DNA of 64,000 nucleotides from Streptomyces ortus (GTDB lineage Bacteria; Actinomycetota; Actinomycetes; Streptomycetales; Streptomycetaceae): NCBI RefSeq assembly GCF_026341275.1, contig NZ_JAIFZO010000002.1:2395264-2459263 (forward strand), given 5' to 3'. Shown here piece by piece: positions 31,236-39,439 of the stretch. Within the stretch, counting starts at the first letter, position 1. Every line of letters starts with the position of its first letter. The notes under the pieces were generated by a model. The model was not told the origin of the DNA, ran no database searches, and worked only from the letters and a program-made list of their open reading frames with translations. A program made the position numbers and the translations under genes.

Positions 31236-33992
31236 ATGGTGACCTTCGCGCAGGCGCAGGAGCGCGCCGAGGAGTGGATCAACGCAGACGTGCCCGGCTA
31301 CCAGCACCGCGAGGTGCGGGTCCGGGAGTTCGAACTCGGCTTCGTCGTGTGGGCGGAGGACCGGGCCGAGGGCCCGCGCTCCGACGGCGGCGCCCAGCGG
31401 CTCGTCATCGCGCGCGACAGCGGGGAGGCCACCCTGTGGCCCTCGCTGCCGGTGGGCGAGGTGATCCGCCGCTACGAGGAGGAGTACGGCGTGTCGGCGG
31501 CGGTGCCCGATCCGGCGCCCGCGCCGCCCGCCCGGGTGGACCTCAACCAGACGTCGTTCCTGCTGACTCCGCCGGAGTGGCTGCAGGAGGCGGCCGACCG
31601 GATGGGCATCCCGGACCGCCGGGACGCCACGTCCGGCGGGGCCTCGGCCCGGCCGTCGGACGGTGCGGGATCGCGGCCCGCCGCCGAGGTCAGCGACGCG
31701 GTTCCCGCCGCCCACGCGGCTTCTCCGGCCGACGCCGTTCCTCCGGCCGACGCGGTTCCCGCCGCCCGCGACGGCTCCGCGGGTCCGCTGCCCGAGACTC
31801 TGGCGGGACCGCCCGCCGGTTCGCCGGCGCCCGCCGCTCCGAGCGGCGGCACGGCGTGGCCCGCCGCCGGCGGAGAGGCATCCGGCGCCGCCGCCGTGCC
31901 CGCCGACGCGACTCCGTGGGCCGGTACGGACACCAACGCCGAGGCGGGGGAAGACCGTTCCGTGCCGCTGCCGGCGACGGTGTACGCGCCGCAGATCCGC
32001 GACGTCGGGCCCGGTGGCACACCGCCCGAGGCCGAACCCGAGGCCAGGACCAAGCTGATCTCCGGCGGCAGCCGGCTGCCGCGCACGAGTGTCTCGCCCG
32101 CCGTCGACGATCCGGCCCAGCCCGGCGCGGCGCCGGCCGGCCCCTCCTCGTACGGCCATCCGCAGAACGCCGGCCCCGGTACGCCCCCGCCGGGCGCGCC
32201 CTCGTACGGCTATCCGCAGGGCGCTCCGCAGCAGCCGCCCGCTCCGAGCGCGCCGGGCCGGCCGCTGCCGCCGGGCGCCGGTGACATCGCGGACGCGGCG
32301 ACCAGCAAGGCGCAGGGTCCGCCGCGGGGCGCGCGCGGCGCGAACGCGCCCGGTACGCCGCCGCCTCCCGGGGCGCCCGGTACGCCGGGTGCGCGTCCGG
32401 GCGGTCCGGCTGCGGGCGGTCCTCCCGTAGGCGGTCCCGCTCCGGCGTCCGGGCCCGGTGCGCCGGGCGTACCGGCCGGGGGATACGTACCGACGCAGTT
32501 CGTCTCGCAGCTCGGCCCGGACGGGCCGGAGGCTTCGGGCGCGCAGGGCGGCCCTGGCGGTCCGGGTGGTCCTGGCGGTCCTGGGGCTCCGCAGCCTCCC
32601 GGTGCGCCCAGCTCGCCGGGTGCTCCTGGAGCTCCTGGTGCTCCGGGCGGCCCCGGTGGCTCGGGTGGTGTGCACCATGCGGCGACCGTGCTCGCCGGGC
32701 CCGCGGTGGGCGGCCCCGGTGCTCCGCAGCCTCCGGGCGCTCCGGGTGCTCCCGGCGCTCCGGGTGCTCCGGGCGGCGGTCCCGGTGCTCCGGGTGGTAC
32801 GCCGCCCGGTGGTGTGCACCATGCCGCGACCATGCTGGCCGGTCCGCCGGTCGGCGGACCGGGTACGGCTCCGCCGCCGCCCCCCGCGCCCGGTATGCCG
32901 CCGCCCGCCCCGCACCTGGGTGGCCGGCCGCCGTTCCCGGGCCAGCCGATGCCCGGTCAGCCAGGTCAGCCCGGTCCCGGGCAGCAGCCCCCGGCCTACG
33001 GCTATCCGCAGCACGGGCAGCCCACGGTCGGCCCCGGCTACCAGGCGGTGCTGCGCTACCGCGCCCAGGACGGCAGCGAACAGCAGCTGATCCGGCGGTC
33101 CGCGCCCGGCACCCCGCACCCGGAATGGCAGATCCTGCACGAGCTGCGGGCGATGAACGTGCCGCCGCAGCAGGTGCTCGAACTGCACACGGAGCTGGAG
33201 TCCTGCGAGCTGCCGGGCGCGTACTGCGCCCGGATGATCCGCGAGAGCTGGCCGCAGGCGCGGATCACGAGCATCGCCTCGTACGGCACCGACCATGCGA
33301 GCCGTCAGCAGGGCATGGCCCAACTGCTCGCGCATCAGGGCGAGTTGCACCAGGTCGCGGACGGTCCGGCGCGGCCGGGTCCGGTACGGGCGCCGTTGCC
33401 GCCGGTGCAGTCCGCGCCGCCGATCCCGCCGGAGGCCATCGGGCAGGAGCTGGCGGCGGCCTTCGGGCCCGGTCTGTTCCGGTTCGACCAGGCGGCGGTC
33501 TCGCGGCAGGGCGTACCGCCGATCGTGGCGCACACCCTGGTGGTGGCCGGGCTGCCCGTCGACATGAACCCGTTCTTCTGGGCGCAGGCCCAGCCGGGCC
33601 GTCCGGTGCCCACGCTCGCCGAACTGGCGCAGGAGCGGGGCATCCAGCCGGGCGCGGACGCGGGCTCGTACCTCGTCATGGGCAGTGACTTCGGCAAGGC
33701 GATCTGCGTCCAGTACGGGACCGCGAACATCGTGGCCGTGCCGGTGGAGGCGGGTCCGGGCGGTGCTCCCGTGCCGCCGCAGTTCGTGAACACGGGGCTG
33801 CCCGAGTTCGCGCGCAGTCTCGCGCTGCTGGGCCGGATGTGGCGGCTGCGCTTCGGGCTCAACCAGGAGCAGGCGGGGCGTTGGACCGTCGATTTCCAGG
33901 CACAGTTGGCCGCGATCGATCCGGCGGCCCTCGGGTCGCCGGAGAGCTGGTGGTCGGTGCTGCTCGAGCAGATGTGGGACGGCCTGCTCTGA
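31236..33992 (+). CDS. Large multidomain protein: YrhB-like, deaminase-like and SUKH-4-like domains
   Basis: The 918-aa product has four parts. Residues 1-90 (TFAQAQERAEEWINADVPGY) resemble YrhB/Imm35-type domains. About 95-600 is disordered Pro/Gly/Ala-rich sequence with collagen-like GAPG repeats. About 600-700 resembles a nucleic-acid deaminase, with HPE (His 628, Glu 630) and a C-x6-C pair (Cys 657, Cys 664). The last 190 residues resemble SUKH-4. Toxin-like and immunity-like modules are thus fused. No signal peptide is present. A strong terminator follows at 34019. The zinc-site assignment is tentative because CxxC is usual. Confidence 0.65.
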   Translation: MVTFAQAQERAEEWINADVPGYQHREVRVREFELGFVVWAEDRAEGPRSDGGAQRLVIARDSGEATLWPSLPVGEVIRRYEEEYGVSAAVPDPAPAPPARVDLNQTSFLLTPPEWLQEAADRMGIPDRRDATSGGASARPSDGAGSRPAAEVSDAVPAAHAASPADAVPPADAVPAARDGSAGPLPETLAGPPAGSPAPAAPSGGTAWPAAGGEASGAAAVPADATPWAGTDTNAEAGEDRSVPLPATVYAPQIRDVGPGGTPPEAEPEARTKLISGGSRLPRTSVSPAVDDPAQPGAAPAGPSSYGHPQNAGPGTPPPGAPSYGYPQGAPQQPPAPSAPGRPLPPGAGDIADAATSKAQGPPRGARGANAPGTPPPPGAPGTPGARPGGPAAGGPPVGGPAPASGPGAPGVPAGGYVPTQFVSQLGPDGPEASGAQGGPGGPGGPGGPGAPQPPGAPSSPGAPGAPGAPGGPGGSGGVHHAATVLAGPAVGGPGAPQPPGAPGAPGAPGAPGGGPGAPGGTPPGGVHHAATMLAGPPVGGPGTAPPPPPAPGMPPPAPHLGGRPPFPGQPMPGQPGQPGPGQQPPAYGYPQHGQPTVGPGYQAVLRYRAQDGSEQQLIRRSAPGTPHPEWQILHELRAMNVPPQQVLELHTELESCELPGAYCARMIRESWPQARITSIASYGTDHASRQQGMAQLLAHQGELHQVADGPARPGPVRAPLPPVQSAPPIPPEAIGQELAAAFGPGLFRFDQAAVSRQGVPPIVAHTLVVAGLPVDMNPFFWAQAQPGRPVPTLAELAQERGIQPGADAGSYLVMGSDFGKAICVQYGTANIVAVPVEAGPGGAPVPPQFVNTGLPEFARSLALLGRMWRLRFGLNQEQAGRWTVDFQAQLAAIDPAALGSPESWWSVLLEQMWDGLL

Positions 33993-34018
33993 GGGAGCGG
34001 TCCGCCCCGCTGTCACCG

Positions 34019-34058
34019 GCCGCCCGGATCCGCGTCCTTCCGACCGGATCCGGGCGGC
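34019..34058 (+). terminator. Hairpin terminator
   Basis: GCCGCCCGGATCCG (34019-34032) is perfectly complementary to CGGATCCGGGCGGC (34045-34058) with a 12-base loop, at the end of the SMI1/deaminase operon. Confidence 0.85.
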
Positions 34059-34116
34059 GGAATGTGCGGAGTGTCGCGTTATGAACACTTCCGTCTGATC
34101 CACCAGGATGAGCGGC

Positions 34117-35004
34117 ATGAGCAGCTCATCGGTGTCGTCTCCGGGTTTCGAGACCGTACGGGGGCGTGGTTACCGTCCCGCGCAGGTCGACGCGTACGCC
34201 GCGGCGCTCTCGGAGGGGCGCGACGCCGCCTGGGAGCGGGCCGCGCGGCTGACCGTGCTGGCCAGGGAGATGGAGTCCGAGGCGCTGCGGCTGCGCGAGG
34301 TCGTGACGGGGCTCGTTCCCCAGACGTACGAGACGCTCGGCGACCGGGCCCGGCGGCTCTTCGAGCTGGGCGAGGAGGAGGCCGCGGAGCTGCGCGCGGA
34401 CGCGGTGCGGGAGGCGCGCCGGACCGTGGACGAGGCGCGGGCGGCGGCCGAACGGGTACGGGAGGCCGCGCGGGCGGAGGCGGACGAGGTGCGCGCCGGG
34501 GCCGACGAGCGGGCCCGGCACCGGTTGCTGGCCGCGCAGGCCGAGGCCGACGAGATGCGGATCGCCGCGCGGCGCGAGGTGAAGGAGGGCCGGGGTGAGG
34601 CGCTGGCCGCGCTGCGCGAGACACGGCGGCGCGCCGAGCACCTCGTCGCGGAGCAGGAGAAGGAGCACGCCGAACGCTGGGAGCGGGTCGGGTGCGAGGT
34701 CGCCGAGCGGGAGGCGGCGTTCGGCGCGCGCCACGAGGAACTCGTCGCGCGCGCCGAGGAGAGCGTGGCCGCGGCGGGGCGGGAGCTGGCCGAGGCGCGG
34801 GAGTCGGCGCGGCATCTCCAGGAGGACGCGGATGCCCGCGCGGCGGAACTCCTCGCGGAGGCGCGGGTCCGGGAGGAACGCGTGGTGCGGGAGACGGAAC
34901 GGGTTCTGCGCGAACACGGCGAGCGGTGGGACGAGGTGCAGACGCACATGGCCCACGTCCGCACGAGCCTCGCAACCCTGACGGGCCGAGCGGCGGCGGA
35001 GTAG
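34117..35004 (+). CDS. DivIVA-like coiled-coil protein
   Basis: The 295-aa product opens with GFETVRGRGYRPAQVDAYAA, like the DivIVA N-terminal domain, and is then almost entirely charged heptad-rich coiled coil (Glu/Arg/Ala). Streptomyces proteins of this kind (Scy/FilP/DivIVA relatives, often mis-annotated as cellulose-binding) organise the polar growth machinery. The ATG at 34117 has AGGATGAG 9 bases upstream; ATG at 34108 has no spacing. The role is inferred from composition and the N-terminal motif only. Confidence 0.75.
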   Translation: MSSSSVSSPGFETVRGRGYRPAQVDAYAAALSEGRDAAWERAARLTVLAREMESEALRLREVVTGLVPQTYETLGDRARRLFELGEEEAAELRADAVREARRTVDEARAAAERVREAARAEADEVRAGADERARHRLLAAQAEADEMRIAARREVKEGRGEALAALRETRRRAEHLVAEQEKEHAERWERVGCEVAEREAAFGARHEELVARAEESVAAAGRELAEARESARHLQEDADARAAELLAEARVREERVVRETERVLREHGERWDEVQTHMAHVRTSLATLTGRAAAE

Positions 35005-35029
35005 CCCCTGCACCCCTGGGTGGGTGGGC

Positions 35030-35234
35030 GGGCGCGGGGAACTGCGCGCTCAGCACCGACCGCGCCGCACCTGTCAACACGCGGGCAGTTTCCAAGGGGC
35101 GCGGGGAACGGCGCACGAAGCGCTGCCCGACCCGCACCTGTCAACACGCGCTCACCCCTCCAGGGGCGCGGGGAACTGCGCACGATGCGTTGATCGGCCC
35201 GCACCCCCCTCGAAGGGGCGCGGGGAACGGCGCG
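35030..35234. repeat. Four spaced copies of the family A repeat
   Basis: The 267-base spacer between convergent genes holds GGCGCGGGGAACTGCGC-type copies at about 35030-35048, 35095-35114, 35162-35182 and 35214-35234. Two of the intervals share the segment CGCACCTGTCAACACGCG. Bases alternate between AACTGCGC and AACGGCGC. No gene is seen. Confidence 0.85.
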
Positions 35235-35271
35235 GAAGGTTCGCAGCACGCGCCCCGCACCCCGCATCCCC

Positions 35272-36879
35272 CTACTCCTTACGGACCGCCCCCGCCAGAA
35301 TCCACCCCTCCACCGCCTCGTACTGCCGCCGGCACTCCTCCACCTTCCGTCGGCCCGAGGCGACCGTCCCCAGCCAGCCCAGCGCGAAGCCCAGCGGGAT
35401 CGAGACGATGCCCGTCGTGGTGAACGGGAACCACGTGAAGTCGTGGTCCGGGAACGCCGAGATCGGCGACCCGGACACGAGGTTCGTGCCGGTCATCAGG
35501 ATCAGCGTGCCCAGCGAACCGCCGATGAGCGTGCACAGCAGCCCGCCCTGGGTGTAGCGGCGCCAGAAGAGGCTGTAGACCAGCGCGGGCGCGATGGCCG
35601 AGGCGCCCAGGCAGAACGACAGCGTGACCAGCGGCTGCAGGCTGTGGTGCTGGACGAGCGTGGCCAGCACGATCGCCGGAAGCCCGACCGCCACCGCGGA
35701 CACCCGCGCCAGCGTCATCTCGCGGCGCGCCGTGAGCTGCTCCCTGCGGTGGGCGAAGACGTCGTGGGCGAGGGAGTTGGCGCAGGCGAGGATCATGCCG
35801 GCGACGGAGGCGAGCAGCGTCAGGAAGAGCGCGGCGGTGACGGTGGTGAAGAGGAACGTCTCCGCGGTGGAGACGTCCGCCCCGAACGCGGCCCGCGAGC
35901 CCAGCAGATACGCCGTGTTGCCCTGCGGGTCGGCGCCCGCGATGGCCTCCCGCCCGATCAGCGCGGTCGCGCCGAATCCGACGACCGTGATGACGAGGAC
36001 GAACAGCGCCACGGCCGGCACCGCCCAGGACATCGACCGGCGCACCTGACGGGCACTGCCCGCCGTGTACATGCGCATGGTGATGTGCGGCAGACAGGCC
36101 CCGCCCAGCACCACCGTGAGCTGGGCACTGATCATGTCCAGGCGCGGGCTGGGCCCGGCCGAGAACTGCAGGCCGGAGCCGAGGAACGCCGACCCCGCGC
36201 CACTGTTCCGCGCGGCCTGGCCGAACAGGCTGCCCACGCTCCAGTCGAACCGGTTGAGGATGAGTACGGCGACGACGGCGCCGGAGCCGAGCAGCATCAC
36301 GATCTTCAGGATCTGGATCAGCGCGGTGCCCTTCATACCGCCGATCGCCGCGTAGCTGATCATCAGGATGCCGAGGCCGATGATGCAGCCCGTCTTCAAG
36401 CCCTCGCTGGAGAAGCCGAGGATGAAGGCGAGCAGGTCACCGGTGCCGGCTAGTTGGACGAGCATCAGCGGGAGCAGCGCGATCAGGGTCGCCGCGCACG
36501 CCGTGATCCGTACCGCGCGACCCGGCATGCGCCGGGCCAGCGCGTCGCCCATGGTGAACCGGCCCGCGTTGCGCAGGGGTTCGGCCAGCAGGAACATCAG
36601 GAGCATGAGGGACAGGGCGGTGCTCAGGGCGAGTACGACCCCGTCGTAACCGAAGAGCGCGATCACGCCGCCGGTGCCGAGGACGGTGGCGGCGGAGATG
36701 TAGTCACCGGCGATGGCGAGGCCGTTGCGCATCGGGGAGAGGCTGCCGTAGCCGGTGTAGAACTCGTCGAGGTCGTCCCGGTCGGGGCCGGTCATCACAC
36801 AGAGCAGCAGGGTGATGGTGGCCACGACGGTGAACGCCACCAGGGACATCGCCTGGGCGGAACTGCTGAAGCCGGTCAC
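35272..36879 (-). CDS. Sodium:solute symporter family protein (ActP-like)
   Basis: The 535-aa integral membrane protein has 12-13 hydrophobic spans and SSS-family motifs (GLAIAGDYISAATVLGTGG near the N terminus, TMGDALARRMPG, SYAAIGGMKGTALIQ). The DUF485 partner upstream supports the monocarboxylate/acetate (ActP/MctC-like) branch. GTG at 36879 overlaps the stop of the DUF485 gene (GTGA). The substrate is unproven; pyruvate, acetate or propionate are likely. Confidence 0.88.
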   Translation of the reverse strand: MTGFSSSAQAMSLVAFTVVATITLLLCVMTGPDRDDLDEFYTGYGSLSPMRNGLAIAGDYISAATVLGTGGVIALFGYDGVVLALSTALSLMLLMFLLAEPLRNAGRFTMGDALARRMPGRAVRITACAATLIALLPLMLVQLAGTGDLLAFILGFSSEGLKTGCIIGLGILMISYAAIGGMKGTALIQILKIVMLLGSGAVVAVLILNRFDWSVGSLFGQAARNSGAGSAFLGSGLQFSAGPSPRLDMISAQLTVVLGGACLPHITMRMYTAGSARQVRRSMSWAVPAVALFVLVITVVGFGATALIGREAIAGADPQGNTAYLLGSRAAFGADVSTAETFLFTTVTAALFLTLLASVAGMILACANSLAHDVFAHRREQLTARREMTLARVSAVAVGLPAIVLATLVQHHSLQPLVTLSFCLGASAIAPALVYSLFWRRYTQGGLLCTLIGGSLGTLILMTGTNLVSGSPISAFPDHDFTWFPFTTTGIVSIPLGFALGWLGTVASGRRKVEECRRQYEAVEGWILAGAVRKE

Positions 36880-37298
36880 CGGTGTGCCTCCGTGCGCCTG
36901 GTGTCCGGGTCGGCCTGCCTTCTGAGCCGCTCGGCGATCGGATCGACGGTCCTGCGGGCGGTGTACTCGTACAGTCCGATCGCCGCGCCGGTGACGGGGA
37001 CCTGGATCAGGCCGAGGAGCAGGCCGACGGTGAGGCCGTCGGTCACCTCCTCCGTCATCAGCGCGGGCGCGGACGCGGACAGGACGAGGAACAGCGTGAA
37101 GTAGCCGAGCGCCGCCAGGGTGGCCACCCGCCGCTGCCACCGGTAGGCGGAGCGCAGGACACGGATGTCGCTGTGCTGTTCCGACGCGGTGTGGCGATGG
37201 CGGTGGCGGTGCGGCCCGGTGGGTCCGGGCTCCGGCTGTTCGGGCTGCCGCGGCGCCCAGGGATAGGTGGAGTAGGACGGGGACGTGTCGTAGGACAT
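36876..37298 (-). CDS. DUF485 membrane protein, symporter partner
   Basis: The 140-aa product has a Pro/His-rich N-terminal tail (PHRHRHRH), then RSAYRWQRRVATLAALGYFT and two membrane spans separated by LMTEEVTDGLT, the DUF485 pattern. Such proteins are encoded directly upstream of ActP-type symporters. Here the coding regions overlap by 4 bases. The ATG at 37298 has AAGGAGA about 6 bases upstream. Confidence 0.88.
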   Translation of the reverse strand: MSYDTSPSYSTYPWAPRQPEQPEPGPTGPHRHRHRHTASEQHSDIRVLRSAYRWQRRVATLAALGYFTLFLVLSASAPALMTEEVTDGLTVGLLLGLIQVPVTGAAIGLYEYTARRTVDPIAERLRRQADPDTRRTEAHR

Positions 37299-37367
37299 CC
37301 CGGTTCTCCTTGCGTGGCTCGGGTCCCAAGTGGACCGCAGGGAGCGGGGGGTGAGCGAGCACGCACG

Positions 37368-37381
37368 CTACTCGCAAGTAG
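37368..37381. promoter_or_regulatory. Perfect palindrome in the symporter operon promoter region
   Basis: CTACT-CGCA-AGTAG lies about 70 bases upstream of the DUF485 start. On the minus strand a TTGTCA (37401-37406) sits 19 bases before it, so the palindrome may overlap a promoter -10. Low certainty. Confidence 0.4.
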
Positions 37382-37515
37382 CTGAGCGACGCGAGGGTTT
37401 TGACAAACTGATTGGTCGGTACGCGCTTGCTTCGCTGACCTGCGGTGTTACCCGCGTTAACCTCTTTACGTCCGTCGCAGGGCTGTCCACTCGCGGCCAA
37501 CGGCTGCCGCGGGCC

Positions 37516-39039
37516 TCAGTCCCCGGGGTTCGTGAGCACCGGGAAGCGGCGCGGGGCCATGAACAGCAGGACCAGGAAGGCGAGCGCCGCCGCGCAGGCC
37601 GCGCCGAAGTAGACGGCGTGGACCGCCTCCGCGACCGCCCGGCGTACGTGCTCGGCCGGCGCGCCCGACTCCAGGGACGCGGTCACCGAGTCCAGGTCGC
37701 CCGCCCCGCCCAGCCGGGAGGCCAGTACGCCGTTGGCGACCGCGCCGAAGAGCGCGGCGCCGACCGTCTGCCCGGTCTGCCGGCAGAAGAGGACCGAGGC
37801 GGTCGTCGTCCCGCGCTCCGCCCAGTCGACCGTCGACTGGACGCCGATGAGCAGGGGCAGTTGGAAGAGGCCGAGCGCCCCGCCGAGCAGGAGCATCAGG
37901 ACGGCGGGCTGCCAGGCCGCGCCGGGATACGGCAGGAAAGGGAACGCGAACAGGATCAGCGTGGCCGTGCCGATGCCGAGCATGGCCGTGCTGCGGAAGC
38001 CGATGCGCCGGTAGACGTGCTGGCTGAGGGCCGCCGACACCGGCCAGCTCAACGTCCAGACGGAGAGCACGAATCCGGCGGCGACGGGGGTGAGGCCCAG
38101 GACGGACTGCGCGTACGTGGGCAGGAAGACGGTCGGGGCGACCATCAGCAGACCGAGCGCGCCGAGCGCCAGGTTCACGGCGGCGATGGTGCGGCGGCGC
38201 CACACCCAGCCGGGGATGATCGGTTCGGCCGCACGGCGTTCGACGAGTACGAGGACACCGATGAGCGCGAGTCCCGTACCGAACAGGGCCGTTGAGGGAG
38301 CCGACAGCCACGGCCACGCCACCCCGCCCTGCACCAGCGCCGTCAGGAGTACGCCGCCACAGGCGAAGACGGTGAGCGCGCCCGCCCAGTCGACGCGCGG
38401 GCGGCGCGCGGGCGCGGCCCGTTCGGGCTCGTGGAGGTGGCGGACCAGCAGCCAGAGGGCGACCACGCCGAGCGGCAGGTTGATGAGGAAGATCCAGCGC
38501 CAGTCGGCGTACGAGGCGAGCAGTCCGCCGATCGCCGGGCCCGTGATCGCGGAGGTGGCCCACACCGTGGACAGCTTCGCCTGTATCTTCGGGCGCTGCT
38601 TCAGCGGGTAGAGGTCGGCGGCGAGCGTCTGGACCGTGCCCTGGAGGGCGCCGCCGCCGAGGCCCTGGACGACACGGAACGCGATCAGCGCGGCCATGTT
38701 CCAGGCGAGCGCGCAGAGCAGGGAGCCGAGCAGGAAGAGGACGCAGCCGGCGATCAGGACCGGCTTGCGGCCGAAGGTGTCGGAGAGCTTGCCGTAGACG
38801 GGCAGGGTGACGGTCACCGCGAGCAGATAGCCGGAGAACAGCCACGAGAAGACGGAGAAGCCGCCGAGGTCGCCCACGATCTGCGGGACGGCGGTCGACA
38901 CGATCGTGGAGTCGAGCGCCGCCAGACCCATGCAGAGCATGAGGGAGGCGACGACGGCCCGGCGGTTCCTCGCCCCCGCCCGCGCCGCGGCGGGCCCGTC
39001 CTCCGTGACGGCCGGTATCTCGGTGTCCCCCTGGCCCAC
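37516..39039 (-). CDS. MFS multidrug efflux transporter, DHA2 (14-span) family
   Basis: The 507-aa product has motif A as GKLSDTFGRKPVLI, motif C-like GPAIGGLL, the N-terminal ALDSTIVSTAVPQIVGDLGG typical of DHA2 drug:proton antiporters, and about 14 spans. The GTG at 39039 has AGGGGAAGGA about 5 bases upstream. It is divergent from the ABC exporter at 39440; 400 bases separate them. The exported compound is unknown. Confidence 0.88.
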   Translation of the reverse strand: MGQGDTEIPAVTEDGPAAARAGARNRRAVVASLMLCMGLAALDSTIVSTAVPQIVGDLGGFSVFSWLFSGYLLAVTVTLPVYGKLSDTFGRKPVLIAGCVLFLLGSLLCALAWNMAALIAFRVVQGLGGGALQGTVQTLAADLYPLKQRPKIQAKLSTVWATSAITGPAIGGLLASYADWRWIFLINLPLGVVALWLLVRHLHEPERAAPARRPRVDWAGALTVFACGGVLLTALVQGGVAWPWLSAPSTALFGTGLALIGVLVLVERRAAEPIIPGWVWRRRTIAAVNLALGALGLLMVAPTVFLPTYAQSVLGLTPVAAGFVLSVWTLSWPVSAALSQHVYRRIGFRSTAMLGIGTATLILFAFPFLPYPGAAWQPAVLMLLLGGALGLFQLPLLIGVQSTVDWAERGTTTASVLFCRQTGQTVGAALFGAVANGVLASRLGGAGDLDSVTASLESGAPAEHVRRAVAEAVHAVYFGAACAAALAFLVLLFMAPRRFPVLTNPGD

Positions 39040-39401
39040 AGGATTCCTTCCCCTTGCATCTATCTGCCGCGGCCACTCTCCCACTTGAGCCGCACGTCGC
39101 GGGAGGGCGGACAGCCCCTAGGGGTACCTCCGTACTGCGGCTCGGGGAGGGGTCGTCCTGGCGGAGGACGAGACGGTCCGGGGGCCGAACTTAACCTGGC
39201 TTTATGCCGCCGGGGACGGCCAGGGCGGGGGGGGCAGGGGGCCGCGCGGGGCGGTGTTCCGCACCTTCGGGGGTGGGGTTTTCCCCAGCAGAAGACTGCG
39301 CTGGGCACCAGCGCGGGGGACCGCCCTCCGACACGAGACTTATGGCTGTGACCGGGGCGGCTCGACCGCTCGATACGAACACCAGCAGATCTACGTGGAT
39401 C
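39040..39401. other. Gene-free spacer between divergent MFS and ABC exporter genes
   Basis: No credible gene. It contains GGGGTTTTCCCC (about 39272-39283) and a TTATGG near 39338 that could be a weak -10. The TetR-type palindrome at 39402 closes the region next to the ABC genes. Confidence 0.5.
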
Positions 39402-39421
39402 GTCACTGACCAGTCAGTGAC
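39402..39421 (+). promoter_or_regulatory. Perfect TetR-type operator upstream of the ABC exporter
   Basis: GTCACTGAC-CA-GTCAGTGAC is a perfect 9-bp inverted repeat with a 2-base spacer, ending 18 bases before the start codon of the ATPase gene. A site here would block transcription or occupy the 5' leader. No TetR gene is adjacent, so the regulator must be elsewhere. Confidence 0.75.
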
Positions 39422-39439
39422 CGACTTAGGAGACATACC

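Noticed and set aside
31800..33000. Collagen-like secreted protein
   Set aside because: The GAPG repeats are an internal linker of a protein with no signal peptide; they are not a separate gene.
30930..34118. Long minus-strand open frame opposite the 918-aa gene
   Set aside because: It is a shadow frame: Arg/Gly/His-rich composition without domains, while the plus strand has recognisable motifs, proper start and terminator.
35030..35234. Possible CRISPR array with spaced repeats
   Set aside because: Intervals are unequal, the repeats are GC-rich hairpin cores seen elsewhere in single copy, and no cas genes are present.
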